This document shows positions 8,071-15,601 of a stretch of 37,354 bases of DNA, piece by piece; the stretch's first letter is position 1, and every line of letters begins with the position of its first letter. The notes below the pieces were generated by a model. The model was not told where the DNA came from. It did not search any database and was given only the letters and a program-made list of their open reading frames with translations. This DNA comes from a virus. The stretch lies in the IMG/VR virus record IMGVR_UViG_3300034374_006337, positions 1 to 37,354 of that record; one strand, 5' to 3'. The translations under genes and the position numbers were made by a program.

Positions 8071-10364
8071 GTAATGGTATCAAAGTAAAAAAGAGAGACG
8101 GTAGAATTGAATCTCTGGATCTTGAGAAGATGCATTTGATGGTGGACGTAGCATGTAAAGGACTCTCAGGAGTCTCTGCTTCTCAGGTTGAGATCAATTC
8201 TGGCATTCAATTTTATGATGGAATCACAACTGATGAGATTCAGGAGATTCTGATTCGTTCTGCAAGTGATTTGATTTCTTTGGAGAATCCAAATTACCAA
8301 TTTGTATCCGCACGTCTTCTGTTATTTGCTCTTCGTAAACAACTCTTTGGAAAGATCTGGGAGTTCCCACATCTCAAAGATCACATTCAAAGATGTGTTA
8401 CAATGCAAGTCTATGATGCAGAGATTTTCTCTAAGTATTCATTGGAGGAGATTGAAAAGGTAAATAACTGGATTGATCATGAACGTGATATGTTGTTCAC
8501 TTATGCTGGTTTAAGGCAGGTTGCGGATAAGTATCTCGTTCAAGATCGTTCAAGTGGAAAGGTCTATGAGACTCCCCAGTTTATGTACGTGATGATTGCT
8601 CTTACTATTTTCCAAGACTATTCAAAGGAAACGAGACTCAATTATGTCAGACGCTACTACGACGCAATCTCAAAGCACAAAATCAACATTCCCACACCTA
8701 TCATGGCAGGAGTGCGAACTCCACTTCGACAATTTGCTAGCTGTGTGCTTATTGATGTCGATGACACCCTCGATAGTATCTTTACTAGTGATATGGCTAT
8801 CGGCAGATATGTTGCACAAAGGGCGGGCATCGGCATCAACGCAAGTAGAATCCGTGGCATCAACAGTAAAATCAGAGGCGGAGAAGTTCAACACACAGGT
8901 GTTGTACCATTCCTCAAAAAGTTTGAGGCAACTGTCCGATGCTGCACTCAAAATGGCATTCGAGGTGGAAGCGCGACTGTCCACTTCCCAATCTGGCACC
9001 AAGAAATAGAGGACATTATTGTTCTTAAGAATAATAAAGGAACAGAAGATAATCGTGTTCGTAAATTGGACTACAGTATCCAACTTAGCAAATTGTTCTA
9101 TGAACGATTCATCAACAATGAACACATCACGTTATTCTCGCCACACGATGTTCCGGGATTGTATTCTGCTTTTGGTACTCCTGGATTTGATGATCTATAC
9201 AGAGCTTACGAGGGTGACCCAGACATTCCTCAAAAGGCAGTTGGTGCTCAGGAGCTTATTCTGGACCTTCTAAAGGAGAGAGCAGAGACTGGTCGTATCT
9301 ATATTATGAATATTGACCATTGCAATACACACTCATCATTCAAAGATAAAATTGAGATGAGTAATCTGTGCCAGGAAATTACTCTTCCAACATATCCTCT
9401 CAATCATATCGATGATGAGTTTGGTGAAATTGCACTTTGTATTCTTTCTGCTATTAACGTTGGTAAGATTAAGTCTGATGAAGAACTAGAAAATCTCTGT
9501 GACTTATCTGTCCGTGCTCTTGATGAATTGATTGATTATCAGAACTATCCCATCAAAGCAGCAGAGATTGCTACAAAGGCACGTAGATCGCTTGGAATTG
9601 GTTTCATTGGTCTTGCCCACTACCTTGCCAAACTTGGATGCAAATACGACTCTCAGGAGGCGTGGGATGCTGTTCACGGACTCTCTGAATCATTCCAATT
9701 CTATCTTCTGAAGGCATCAAATACTCTTGCAAAAGAGAAGGGACATTGTGAATACTTTGGACGCACTAAGTATTCTGATGGGATTCTTCCAATCGATACA
9801 TATAAGAAGGACGTTGACGAGATTACCAGTATTCAGTATGAGCATGATTGGGAGAATCTTAGACAGTCCATTTTGGAACACGGACTCCGACACAGCACAT
9901 TGTCCGCACAGATGCCTTCGGAGAGCAGTTCCGTTGTGTCAAACGCAACAAACGGAATCGAACCACCTAGAGACTACCTGTCCATTAAGAAGTCAAAGAA
10001 AGGTCCACTCAAACAAGTTGTTCCTTCATACACGACTCTTAAAAACAATTACACGCTTCTCTGGGACATGAAGAGTAATGATGGATACATCAAAGTTGTT
10101 TCGGTCCTTCAAAAGTTTTTTGACCAAGCAATTAGTGGAAATTGGAGTTACAATCCAGAGAACTATGCCGACAATGAGGTTCCAGTTTCAATCATGGCAA
10201 ATGACTTTTTGAACTGTTATCGCTATGGTTGGAAGACATCCTATTATCAAAATACATATGATATTAAAACGGATGAGGTAGTCGAACCAAAGAATAAAAT
10301 TGAAGATTTAATCGAAGAACTATCACAAGTAGAGGAGGGAGAGTGTGAATCCTGTGCAGTTTAA
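8067..10364 (+). CDS. nrdA: ribonucleotide reductase class Ia, large subunit NrdA
   Basis: 765 residues from the ATG that overlaps the primase stop, close to E. coli (761) and T4 (754) NrdA. It reduces ribonucleoside diphosphates to feed phage DNA synthesis. Visible landmarks are an N-terminal ATP-cone-like segment (VKKRDGRIESLDLEKM), active-site Cys at 226 (ASCVLI), the N433-L-C435-Q-E437 radical site, the partner Cys458 (ALCILSAIN), the Tyr-Tyr radical pair (SYYQNT) near the C-terminus, and the terminal redox pair CESCAV. All catalytic residues are present. The stretch from ~8640 to 9000 uses more C/G at third positions than its flanks. Confidence 0.97.
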   Translation: MSNGIKVKKRDGRIESLDLEKMHLMVDVACKGLSGVSASQVEINSGIQFYDGITTDEIQEILIRSASDLISLENPNYQFVSARLLLFALRKQLFGKIWEFPHLKDHIQRCVTMQVYDAEIFSKYSLEEIEKVNNWIDHERDMLFTYAGLRQVADKYLVQDRSSGKVYETPQFMYVMIALTIFQDYSKETRLNYVRRYYDAISKHKINIPTPIMAGVRTPLRQFASCVLIDVDDTLDSIFTSDMAIGRYVAQRAGIGINASRIRGINSKIRGGEVQHTGVVPFLKKFEATVRCCTQNGIRGGSATVHFPIWHQEIEDIIVLKNNKGTEDNRVRKLDYSIQLSKLFYERFINNEHITLFSPHDVPGLYSAFGTPGFDDLYRAYEGDPDIPQKAVGAQELILDLLKERAETGRIYIMNIDHCNTHSSFKDKIEMSNLCQEITLPTYPLNHIDDEFGEIALCILSAINVGKIKSDEELENLCDLSVRALDELIDYQNYPIKAAEIATKARRSLGIGFIGLAHYLAKLGCKYDSQEAWDAVHGLSESFQFYLLKASNTLAKEKGHCEYFGRTKYSDGILPIDTYKKDVDEITSIQYEHDWENLRQSILEHGLRHSTLSAQMPSESSSVVSNATNGIEPPRDYLSIKKSKKGPLKQVVPSYTTLKNNYTLLWDMKSNDGYIKVVSVLQKFFDQAISGNWSYNPENYADNEVPVSIMANDFLNCYRYGWKTSYYQNTYDIKTDEVVEPKNKIEDLIEELSQVEEGECESCAV

Positions 10365-11535
10365 AATTTCAATGAATGATAATGTTAATAGTGATGTCAA
10401 AGGAATGACAGTTTTCAACACGGAGGTTCATGATCACAAAAAACAACCAATGTTTCTTGGTAAACCCTTAGGTATTCAAAGATATGATTCTTTTAAATAT
10501 CCGGTTTTTGAAAAACTTACAACTCAACAATTAGGATACTTTTGGAGACCTGAGGAGGTCTCCTTACAAAAAGATCGAGGAGACTATCAAACACTTCGCC
10601 CAGAGCAAAAGCACATATATACTTCAAACCTGAAGTATCAGATCATGCTTGATTCTGTCCAGGGCAGAGGACCTAGTATGGCATTTATGCCGTATTGTTC
10701 TCTTCCTGAACTTGAGGCATGTATGGAAGTATGGGGATTTATGGAGATGATCCATAGTCGTTCATATACTCATATCATCAAGAACGTATATTCTGATCCG
10801 ACTGAAGTTTTGGATAAGATTATTTCGGACGAAAGGATTCTGGAACGCGCACGTAGTGTGACAGAATCATACGATGACTTCATTTCTTCTGCTCAACATT
10901 ATGGAAATAGTAGTGATTGGGTTCATGCACAAGAGGGTGCAGGAAACTTTAGAGAGCAGCGTTATGAACTGAAGCGTAAACTTTATAGAGCAGTTGCAAA
11001 TGTCAATATCCTTGAAGGCATTCGCTTTTATGTCAGTTTTGCTTGTTCTTTTGCATTTGGTGAACTTAAACTTATGGAGGGGTCGGCTAAGATCATCTCC
11101 CTTATTGCAAGAGACGAGAACCAGCACCTGGCAATAACACAAAACATTATGAACAAGTGGAAACAAGGTGATGATCCCGAGATGGCAAAGATTGCCAAGG
11201 AGGAGGAAGAGTGGACTTATGCGATGTTTGATCGTGCTGTAAACGAAGAAAAGAAATGGGCAGATTATCTTTTCAGAGACGGTAGTATGATTGGTCTGAA
11301 TGATAAGTTGCTCAAACAATATGTTGAATGGGTTGCAAATCGTAGACTTAAAGCGATTGGCATGAAACCTGTGTATGATGTTTCCGCGAAGAATAATCCT
11401 CTTCCCTGGACGCAACATTGGATCTCCTCAAAGGGACTACAAGTTGCTCCACAAGAGACGGAAAACGAGAGTTACATAGTTGGTGGAATCAAACAAGATG
11501 TTAAAAAAGACACGTTCAGCGGGTTTAAACTTTGA
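10345..11535 (+). CDS. nrdB: ribonucleotide reductase class Ia, small subunit NrdB
   Basis: The diiron-tyrosyl radical subunit partnering NrdA. Ligands and radical Tyr align with E. coli NrdB: D103, E134, H137, Y141 (EMIHSRSYTHI), E224, E258 and H261 (ARDENQH). Start choice is open. GTG 10345 has a perfect AGGAGG 6 bp upstream, but that sequence also codes for the NrdA tail. ATG 10372 and ATG 10405 are downstream alternatives, and family similarity only becomes clear from about MTVFN (10405). It overlaps nrdA by up to 20 bp, so the pair is co-translated. The C-terminus ends in FSGFKL, the usual NrdA-docking tail type. Confidence 0.96.
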   Translation: MNPVQFKISMNDNVNSDVKGMTVFNTEVHDHKKQPMFLGKPLGIQRYDSFKYPVFEKLTTQQLGYFWRPEEVSLQKDRGDYQTLRPEQKHIYTSNLKYQIMLDSVQGRGPSMAFMPYCSLPELEACMEVWGFMEMIHSRSYTHIIKNVYSDPTEVLDKIISDERILERARSVTESYDDFISSAQHYGNSSDWVHAQEGAGNFREQRYELKRKLYRAVANVNILEGIRFYVSFACSFAFGELKLMEGSAKIISLIARDENQHLAITQNIMNKWKQGDDPEMAKIAKEEEEWTYAMFDRAVNEEKKWADYLFRDGSMIGLNDKLLKQYVEWVANRRLKAIGMKPVYDVSAKNNPLPWTQHWISSKGLQVAPQETENESYIVGGIKQDVKKDTFSGFKL

Positions 11536-11872
11536 GATAGTCTTTGATAAAGAAAAAGAGACCTGGATTCAGAAGGTTAAGAGGTGGTGTGCGAAAATTG
11601 CACCGCCTTTTAACCTTATTTTTTTGCATCTATTTTCTCTCGTGGAAGAATCAAAGGTTGATAATGAGGCAATAGGGATATGGCAGCAGCAGGATGCCCC
11701 AGAAACGCCTGTAATCGTCGAGAGCAAGTCCGAGGTAGATGGACTGACGGATCTCTCTATAAGCAATCCTGTGGTCAATTCACGTCCTCTCCCTGACCTA
11801 TGGGGAGACGACTGGAATGATTCCCTTGCGAATATGAGACTCTGGCTTGACGAAGATGAGGATCATATGTAG
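11498..11872 (+). CDS. hypothetical acidic protein overlapping the nrdB end
   Basis: 124 residues from ATG 11498. The frame is also open to a non-ATG start at 11480. The first ~12 codons overlap nrdB in another frame. It has a basic N-terminal region, a hydrophobic stretch (APPFNLIFLHLFSL) and an acidic C-terminus with DLWGDDWNDSLANMRLWLDEDED. This is the only sizeable frame in the 400-bp interval between nrdB and the GIY-YIG gene, which argues that it is real. I do not recognise a family. There is no clear ribosome-binding site. Confidence 0.5.
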   Translation: MLKKTRSAGLNFEIVFDKEKETWIQKVKRWCAKIAPPFNLIFLHLFSLVEESKVDNEAIGIWQQQDAPETPVIVESKSEVDGLTDLSISNPVVNSRPLPDLWGDDWNDSLANMRLWLDEDEDHM

Positions 11873-11932
11873 AATATCTTTGTTAAGGTTGATAGGATAA
11901 ATATACAAAGTTATCTTAAAGACTACTTTGGA

Positions 11933-12367
11933 ATGGTTGATTATGAAAATCCATGGATCTACAACGGCAAAGAATTTACTTCTGATCACATTGGCAGTCA
12001 CTTCGGTTTCGTCTATCGCATTACTAACAAAGAAACTGGTAGAAAGTATATCGGTAGAAAGTATTTCTGGTCAAAACGAAAGCCTAGAAATAGTACTGGG
12101 AGGAGAAGAGTTACGACTGAAAGTAACTGGAAGAAATACTACGGAAGTTGTCCAGATCTTAAAGGGGATGTATTGCAATATGGGAGGGAGTCCTTTCTCC
12201 GGGAGATTCTTACTCTACACTCCACAGCAGGAAAATGTAACTTTGAGGAAACAAGACAGTTGTTTTTGAATAATGTTCTCACAGAGTCCTTGACAGATGG
12301 AACTCCTGCGTTTTATAATGCTAACATTCTCGGTAGATACTATCGTAAAGATTATTTTAACAAGTAA
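11933..12367 (+). CDS. GIY-YIG-like endonuclease
   Basis: 144 residues. GFVYRITNKETGRKYIG (25-41) matches the GIY…YIG core, with FVY replacing GIY. Then come basic residues, NWKKYYG (66-71) and a Glu in FLREIL (about 91), as in GIY-YIG nucleases. Cyanophages carry this short single-domain form. It could be a Seg-like homing nuclease or a resident repair/packaging nuclease, and no DNA-binding extension is visible to decide. A GATAAATA sequence ~35 bp before the start is a weak late-promoter match. A sigma70 promoter for the next gene lies inside its 3' end. Confidence 0.7.
   Translation: MVDYENPWIYNGKEFTSDHIGSHFGFVYRITNKETGRKYIGRKYFWSKRKPRNSTGRRRVTTESNWKKYYGSCPDLKGDVLQYGRESFLREILTLHSTAGKCNFEETRQLFLNNVLTESLTDGTPAFYNANILGRYYRKDYFNK
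12290..12319 (+). promoter_or_regulatory. sigma70-type promoter TTGACA-N18-TATAAT
   Basis: Both hexamers are perfect with an 18-bp spacer, inside the 3' end of the GIY-YIG gene. The lysozyme-like gene starts 55 bp downstream. Confidence 0.55.
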
Positions 12368-12373
12368 CCTGAA

Positions 12374-12982
12374 ATGATTAAAAAAATTATTATTGCAATT
12401 TTAGCATTTTCAATTCCATCTGCATGTGCTGTTCCAAGTACAATGAATGAACTTGAGGATGTTGTGAATGTAGATATTCTAGAAGACGAAGAGACTGCAA
12501 TTCAAATAGAAGTTGTAGAAAAACAATGGAAGTGTGAGGAGTGTACTCCTGAGGAAAAATACATTCTCTCTGAACTTCAAAAGGAAACCAGAATTACTGA
12601 CCGCAATGCCCTTGCTACAATTCTGGGAAACATTAAACAGGAAAGCAACTTCCGTGCTAACATATGTGAGGGAGGTGCTAGAGTTCCTTATGACCGTTGC
12701 TATAGTGGTGGTTATGGTCTTATTCAGTGGACCACTCTAGGAAGATATAATGGACTTGGATCTTTCTGTGCTGCATATGGTTGTGATCCATCTTCCCTTG
12801 AAGGTCAAACTCGTTATATGATTAACGAAGACATCTTTCAGAGGTATCTTCCTATGTTTGAGGGCAGTGGACAAACTGTCCAACAATATATGGTTCCTGC
12901 TTACTATTGGTTAGGATGGGGAATCAAGGGCAATAGAGAAATTTATGCCTATGATTACACTAAAAAACTCGTATGGACATGA
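12374..12982 (+). CDS. secreted lysozyme-like peptidoglycan hydrolase
   Basis: 202 residues. An N-terminal basic/hydrophobic signal peptide ends in ACA with likely cleavage after residue 19. An acidic linker follows, then a phage tail-lysozyme-type domain: ATILGNIKQESNF (catalytic Glu90 candidate) and GGYGLIQWTTLGRY, the typical 'GxGLxQWT' signature. It probably cleaves peptidoglycan. A signal peptide on a lone hydrolase suggests export by the host Sec machinery rather than holin-dependent release or baseplate assembly. A perfect sigma70 promoter lies ~55 bp upstream. It overlaps the next gene by 10 bp. Confidence 0.75.
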   Translation: MIKKIIIAILAFSIPSACAVPSTMNELEDVVNVDILEDEETAIQIEVVEKQWKCEECTPEEKYILSELQKETRITDRNALATILGNIKQESNFRANICEGGARVPYDRCYSGGYGLIQWTTLGRYNGLGSFCAAYGCDPSSLEGQTRYMINEDIFQRYLPMFEGSGQTVQQYMVPAYYWLGWGIKGNREIYAYDYTKKLVWT

Positions 12983-13326
12983 TTTTACAAACACTTAAAA
13001 AACTTACCAAACCTTTTACTGGTATTCCTGCACCAAAAGTTCTGAAAGATGATCCTTGGTTTGGACCTGCTCCACTTTCTGAAAAGCAGCAGATGAGTAT
13101 GAAAGCACAACTGCAAGAAGAGAATCAACTTCTTCCAGAAAAAGAAGAAGTCCCTCCCAAAAAAGAGGTGGACAATATCCACGAAGTCATCTATAATATT
13201 GCTACGAAAAGCGGTAAGACTACAACTCAACTGGATCCAATGCCAGAGTTGGGTGGTGGTTCCGAAAACTTTCAATCTGGTCCTGGTGGATGGATGTCTG
13301 GAACTGGTTTTCGTCAATTTGGTTAG
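12973..13326 (+). CDS. conserved cyanophage protein, Gly/Pro-rich tail
   Basis: 117 residues. The alternative start ATG 12979 is equally plausible. The N-terminal basic helix leads to KPFTGIPAPKVLKDDPWFGPAPLSE, which looks conserved. A Glu/Lys-rich helix follows, then a Gly-rich C-terminus (GGGSENFQSGPGGWMSG). It has no membrane span or known domain. It starts inside the lysozyme-like gene, so they are likely co-translated. Confidence 0.65.
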   Translation: MDMILQTLKKLTKPFTGIPAPKVLKDDPWFGPAPLSEKQQMSMKAQLQEENQLLPEKEEVPPKKEVDNIHEVIYNIATKSGKTTTQLDPMPELGGGSENFQSGPGGWMSGTGFRQFG

Positions 13327-13328
13327 TT

Positions 13329-13403
13329 ATGAGTACTGAAGAAATTGTTTTGAATGTCCGTGATTGGGTAATCCCCTTGGTAGTTCAGGATTATCGGCAA
13401 TAG
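13329..13403 (+). CDS. possible 24-residue micro-ORF
   Basis: The frame MSTEEIVLNVRDWVIPLVVQ… is 24 codons, starting 2 bp after the previous stop and ending 12 bp before tRNA-Arg. The amino-acid composition is plausible, but there is no strong ribosome-binding site. It may be leader sequence. Confidence 0.25.
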   Translation: MSTEEIVLNVRDWVIPLVVQDYRQ

Positions 13404-13415
13404 GAACTATCACTT

Positions 13416-13488
13416 GGGCAAGTAGCATAATGGAGAATGCCACGCTCTTCTAAAGCGTTGATTGGGGGTTCGAGTCCCTCCTTGCCTG
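13416..13488 (+). tRNA. tRNA-Arg(TCT)
   Basis: Acceptor GGGCAAG pairs with CTTGCCT. The anticodon stem ACGCT/AGCGT encloses CTTCTAA with TCT. The T-arm has GTTCGAGTC. 73 nt, and CCA is not encoded. Confidence 0.93.
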
Positions 13489-13516
13489 TACTCTATACTA
13501 CCAGAGTTGATAACAA

Positions 13517-13588
13517 TGCCCTGTAGCACAACGGCAGTGCAGGAAGCTGTTAACTTCAAGGTTACTGGTTCGAATCCAGTCGGGGCAG
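13517..13588 (+). tRNA. tRNA-Asn(GTT)
   Basis: Acceptor TGCCCTG pairs with CGGGGCA (one T-G wobble). The anticodon loop CTGTTAA carries GTT. The T-arm ACTGG/CCAGT encloses TTCGAAT. 72 nt, and CCA is not encoded. Confidence 0.93.
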
Positions 13589-13605
13589 TATCTCACTCTT
13601 TTATT

Positions 13606-13800
13606 ATGCCAAACAAAAAAGAACTCACTCAGGAAGAACTTTTTCCTTATGAACTTTTTCCATTCCGTCTGGAACATCCAGATGAAAAAGAAAAGAAAGT
13701 CTGTTGGTTTCAGTGCGAAGAACATCTGGAAAAATACATTGCTCGCTACAAAATTAAAAAACGTAGTAAGTATGTAAAAATCGATAAGAAAACTAAATAG
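13606..13800 (+). CDS. small conserved cyanophage protein
   Basis: 64 residues from ATG 13606 (MPNKKELTQEELFPYELFPF). The same frame runs back through tRNA-Asn, so upstream starts are rejected. Highly charged with aromatic residues, and a C-terminus rich in Lys. The repeated (E)LFPYELFPF pattern at residues 11-20 is notable. Function unknown. It begins the cluster of very small genes. Confidence 0.7.
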   Translation: MPNKKELTQEELFPYELFPFRLEHPDEKEKKVCWFQCEEHLEKYIARYKIKKRSKYVKIDKKTK

Positions 13801-13810
13801 TTCTTTAATT

Positions 13811-14005
13811 ATGAATTACAAACCTTATAGTGTGGAATGGCATCGGTATCGATACTTGAAGGAAGCAATCGATAAATACCTAGATGACTACGTTGACAAT
13901 GAGATAATTGTTAATGACATTCTGGACATCGTATGTGTCCGTCAGGAACGAGCACATATGGAGTATCATAAACTAGAAGACCTTGAGTTAAAACTGCGGG
14001 ATTAG
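13811..14005 (+). CDS. small conserved cyanophage protein
   Basis: 64 residues, aromatic and acidic (MNYKPYSVEWHRYRYLKEAI), helical throughout, with no known domain. The stop is 1 bp before the next ATG, implying coupled translation. Conserved-looking in T4-like cyanophages. Function unknown. Confidence 0.75.
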   Translation: MNYKPYSVEWHRYRYLKEAIDKYLDDYVDNEIIVNDILDIVCVRQERAHMEYHKLEDLELKLRD

Positions 14006-14006
14006 T

Positions 14007-14321
14007 ATGCTATCAACTCAATACAGACTAAGACTAGAGTCTATTTGTAGATGCATTGCAAATAAAGAACAGGTGCCTTTGGAAGATATGATCTGGGCAG
14101 AGAAACTTGCCAAGGCACATACTCTTGCTAGAGATTGGTTGAACAAAGCACGTCGTCAAGCTGCTCAGGATATTGAAGAAGGAACTATTGATGACTTTAT
14201 GAATCGTATGGGACTTGGAGATCCAGACCCATCTAATTATAAAACAGGATTTGATGGTGCTGATGACATTACTGACTGGTTCAAACAAGATAAACCTGAA
14301 GACTGGAGGCAACGTGACTAA
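14007..14321 (+). CDS. conserved cyanophage protein with GDPDP motif
   Basis: 104 residues. N-terminal helices (STQYRLRLESICRCIANKE) precede a basic helix (ARDWLNKARRQAAQD) and an acidic C-terminus with MGLGDPDPSNYKTGFDGADD and a final KPEDWRQRD. The pattern is well conserved among T4-like cyanophages to my knowledge. Function unknown. It overlaps the following GTG-start gene by 8 bp. Confidence 0.8.
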   Translation: MLSTQYRLRLESICRCIANKEQVPLEDMIWAEKLAKAHTLARDWLNKARRQAAQDIEEGTIDDFMNRMGLGDPDPSNYKTGFDGADDITDWFKQDKPEDWRQRD

Positions 14322-14499
14322 TCCCAGACAAGAAAATGAAAAAAAATGGAAAGAAGAAACCAATAAAGTAATTGCTAAAAATCTTATTAAAAGTGTTGAG
14401 TCTCTTCTGGGTGGAACTGCCACATATGTTACAGTTATAGATAAAAAAAGTTCTCATAAACGTATCGTAATCGATTATGACCACAGCAGTAATTTATAG
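14314..14499 (+). CDS. small conserved cyanophage protein, GTG start
   Basis: 61 residues. GTG 14314 is chosen because GGAGG lies 4 bp upstream (14305-14309) and upstream ATGs fall deep within the preceding gene. A Lys/Glu-rich N-terminal helix is followed by a short beta segment (GGTATYVTVIDKKSSHKRIVIDY). The 3' end overlaps the glutaredoxin-like gene by 23 bp. Function unknown. Confidence 0.65.
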   Translation: MTNPRQENEKKWKEETNKVIAKNLIKSVESLLGGTATYVTVIDKKSSHKRIVIDYDHSSNL

Positions 14500-14716
14500 T
14501 AATGGTAGTCAAGAGTGTGAACGTATAACAATGCTTCTTAGATCTCTTGGTGGAGAATTCCTAGAGTATAAACTTAATGTTCACTTCACTCAAAAATCGT
14601 TTGAACAAGAGTTTGGAACAGAAGCAACATATCCACAAGTGTCGATCGGTTATGATCACATTGGAAGTATGAAAGAAACTCTCCAATATTTGAATGCTAA
14701 AGGACTTATCAATTGA
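14477..14716 (+). CDS. glutaredoxin-like protein with a single active-site Cys
   Basis: 79 residues with thioredoxin-fold glutaredoxin layout: beta strand AVIYSN, an active-site turn with C14-E-R-I instead of CPYC, and a cis-Pro segment TYPQVSIG in place of TVPxI, followed by the GSMKETLQYL helix. Glutaredoxins donate electrons to ribonucleotide reductase, and phage nrdA/nrdB lie upstream. Only one Cys is present, so a dithiol mechanism is impossible. It would act, if at all, as a monothiol form. Overlaps its upstream neighbour by 23 bp. Confidence 0.75.
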   Translation: MTTAVIYSNGSQECERITMLLRSLGGEFLEYKLNVHFTQKSFEQEFGTEATYPQVSIGYDHIGSMKETLQYLNAKGLIN

Positions 14717-14741
14717 CATAAGACATGTATTGTGGTATACT
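14713..14741 (+). promoter_or_regulatory. sigma70-type promoter TTGACA-N17-TATACT
   Basis: The -35 is perfect, the -10 is one base off, and the spacer is exactly 17 bp. It begins at the stop codon of the glutaredoxin-like gene. The coding start is 14764. Confidence 0.75.
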
Positions 14742-14761
14742 CTTGATACTTGTAAGAGTAT
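14737..14761. repeat. 8-bp inverted repeat across the -10 and leader
   Basis: ATACTCTT and AAGAGTAT are perfect arms around a 9-nt spacer. The left arm covers the -10 box and the right arm ends 2 bp before the ATG, containing the AAGAG ribosome-binding sequence. It could be an operator or a leader hairpin. Confidence 0.5.
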
Positions 14762-14763
14762 AG

Positions 14764-14946
14764 ATGTCAAAAGAACTTGAAACGTTTACTATTATTATGA
14801 CTGAAAAATTCAAAGAAAAAGATCCCTTTAAAGTAGGAATGCATTCAATTAAATTGAAGCATAATGATACTCAGTTTGAATGGGAAGTGACTCCCGAAGC
14901 AAGAAGGGCCCTGCTAGAACTTAATGCCATTCAATCAGTGGCTTGA
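14764..14946 (+). CDS. small conserved cyanophage protein
   Basis: 60 residues (MSKELETFTIIMTEKF…VTPEARRALLELNAIQSVA). An antiparallel-beta plus helix pattern with no known domain. It has its own near-consensus sigma70 promoter and a leader hairpin at the ribosome-binding site, so it is probably an independently controlled early gene. Its stop codon overlaps the next promoter (14943). Function unknown. Confidence 0.7.
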   Translation: MSKELETFTIIMTEKFKEKDPFKVGMHSIKLKHNDTQFEWEVTPEARRALLELNAIQSVA

Positions 14947-14971
14947 CAGGACATTTAGTTTACTCTATAAT
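14943..14971 (+). promoter_or_regulatory. perfect sigma70 promoter TTGACA-N17-TATAAT
   Basis: Both hexamers and the spacer are the exact consensus. No coding gene starts for more than 300 bp. The transcript would hold a structured region and then tRNA-Gly and tRNA-Val. Confidence 0.85.
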
Positions 14972-14976
14972 TATTG

Positions 14977-15158
14977 CACTAGGAACTTGAGACGTTCCAA
15001 CCAAAGGTGCCCAGCGGTTCAGATATACTGAAACCCTGTAGTTGGGAATCAGCCCCCTTTGGATATTCGCGGTGGACCTGCGTCTTACTCCGGTGTAAAC
15101 TGTCAGAATGTTGGGTTTAAATGCCCCATAGCAAGCATTCGGATAAGTGCATCGTCAC
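14977..15158 (+). ncRNA. candidate structured RNA upstream of tRNA-Gly/Val
   Basis: A 180-bp stretch with no good coding frame follows a perfect promoter. Visible pairings: GGAAC/GTTCC (7-nt loop); CCAAAGG/CCTTTGG enclosing GCCCA/TGGG and an inner hairpin GGTTCAG-ATATA-CTGAAaCC; and GAATG/CATTC enclosing TGGG/CCCA further on. Base composition is closer to RNA genes than to neighbouring coding DNA. It is neither a tRNA nor recognisably tmRNA. It could be a free small RNA or a long leader processed off the tRNAs. Confidence 0.55.
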
Positions 15159-15230
15159 GCGGAATTAATTCAGCGGTAGAATGTCAGCCTTCCAAGCTGA
15201 ACGTCACCGGTTCGAATCCGGTATTCCGCT
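15159..15230 (+). tRNA. tRNA-Gly(TCC)
   Basis: Acceptor GCGGAAT/ATTCCGC. The anticodon stem TCAGC/GCTGA encloses CTTCCAA with TCC. The T-arm has ACCGG-TTCGAAT-CCGGT. 72 nt, no encoded CCA. Confidence 0.94.
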
Positions 15231-15233
15231 TCC

Positions 15234-15305
15234 GGGCAAATGGCGCAGCGGTAGCGCAGTAGATTTACATTCTATTGGTCGGGGGTTCGAATCCCTCTTT
15301 GCCCA
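15234..15305 (+). tRNA. tRNA-Val(TAC)
   Basis: Acceptor GGGCAAA/TTTGCCC. The anticodon stem GTAGA/TCTAT encloses TTTACAT with TAC. The T-loop is TTCGAAT. 72 nt, three bases after tRNA-Gly, no encoded CCA. Confidence 0.94.
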
Positions 15306-15323
15306 TATATATAAAGTAAAAAA

Positions 15324-15593
15324 ATGAAAGGTTATTATTCAGTATTTAATCCACGAGATGAAAAGATTGCTGATTGTGGAAGTGAAAGAGATGCTCTTAC
15401 TCTTATTGGTATGAGAAATCGTAGGTGGGATGGACATTATTATAAGTTCACTCCAGCATATGGTGATATTATTGATGTATCAGACAAGCGACTTCAACCA
15501 GCTTATCTTGAAATTGGTGGACAGCGGATACCAATTCAACAAAACTTACCTGTAAACTGTGCAGAACCATTTATACCAAATTTTCACGATTAG
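15324..15593 (+). CDS. conserved cyanophage protein
   Basis: 89 residues (MKGYYSVFNPRDEKIADCGSERDALTLIGMRNRRWDGHYYKF…). Aromatic and Arg-rich N-terminal half, then a Pro/Gln-containing beta-like tail (YLEIGGQRIPIQQNLPVNCAEPFIPN). No signal peptide or known domain. It follows tRNA-Val by 18 bp, so its mRNA may be a tRNA-processing product. Function unknown. Confidence 0.7.
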   Translation: MKGYYSVFNPRDEKIADCGSERDALTLIGMRNRRWDGHYYKFTPAYGDIIDVSDKRLQPAYLEIGGQRIPIQQNLPVNCAEPFIPNFHD

Positions 15594-15601
15594 AATTTAC
15601 C

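Noticed and set aside
10867-11418. 183-codon minus-strand frame opposite nrdB
   Set aside because: Entirely antisense to the well-supported nrdB with all catalytic residues. No promoter or family match.
13462-13605. Extended N-terminus of the 64-aa gene through tRNA-Asn
   Set aside because: The frame would translate a tRNA gene. ATG 13606 right after the tRNA is the natural start.
14977-15158. Identification as tmRNA or 6S RNA
   Set aside because: No tRNA-like Ala acceptor or tag frame for tmRNA, and I cannot recognise the conserved 6S bubble by eye. Left as unassigned RNA.
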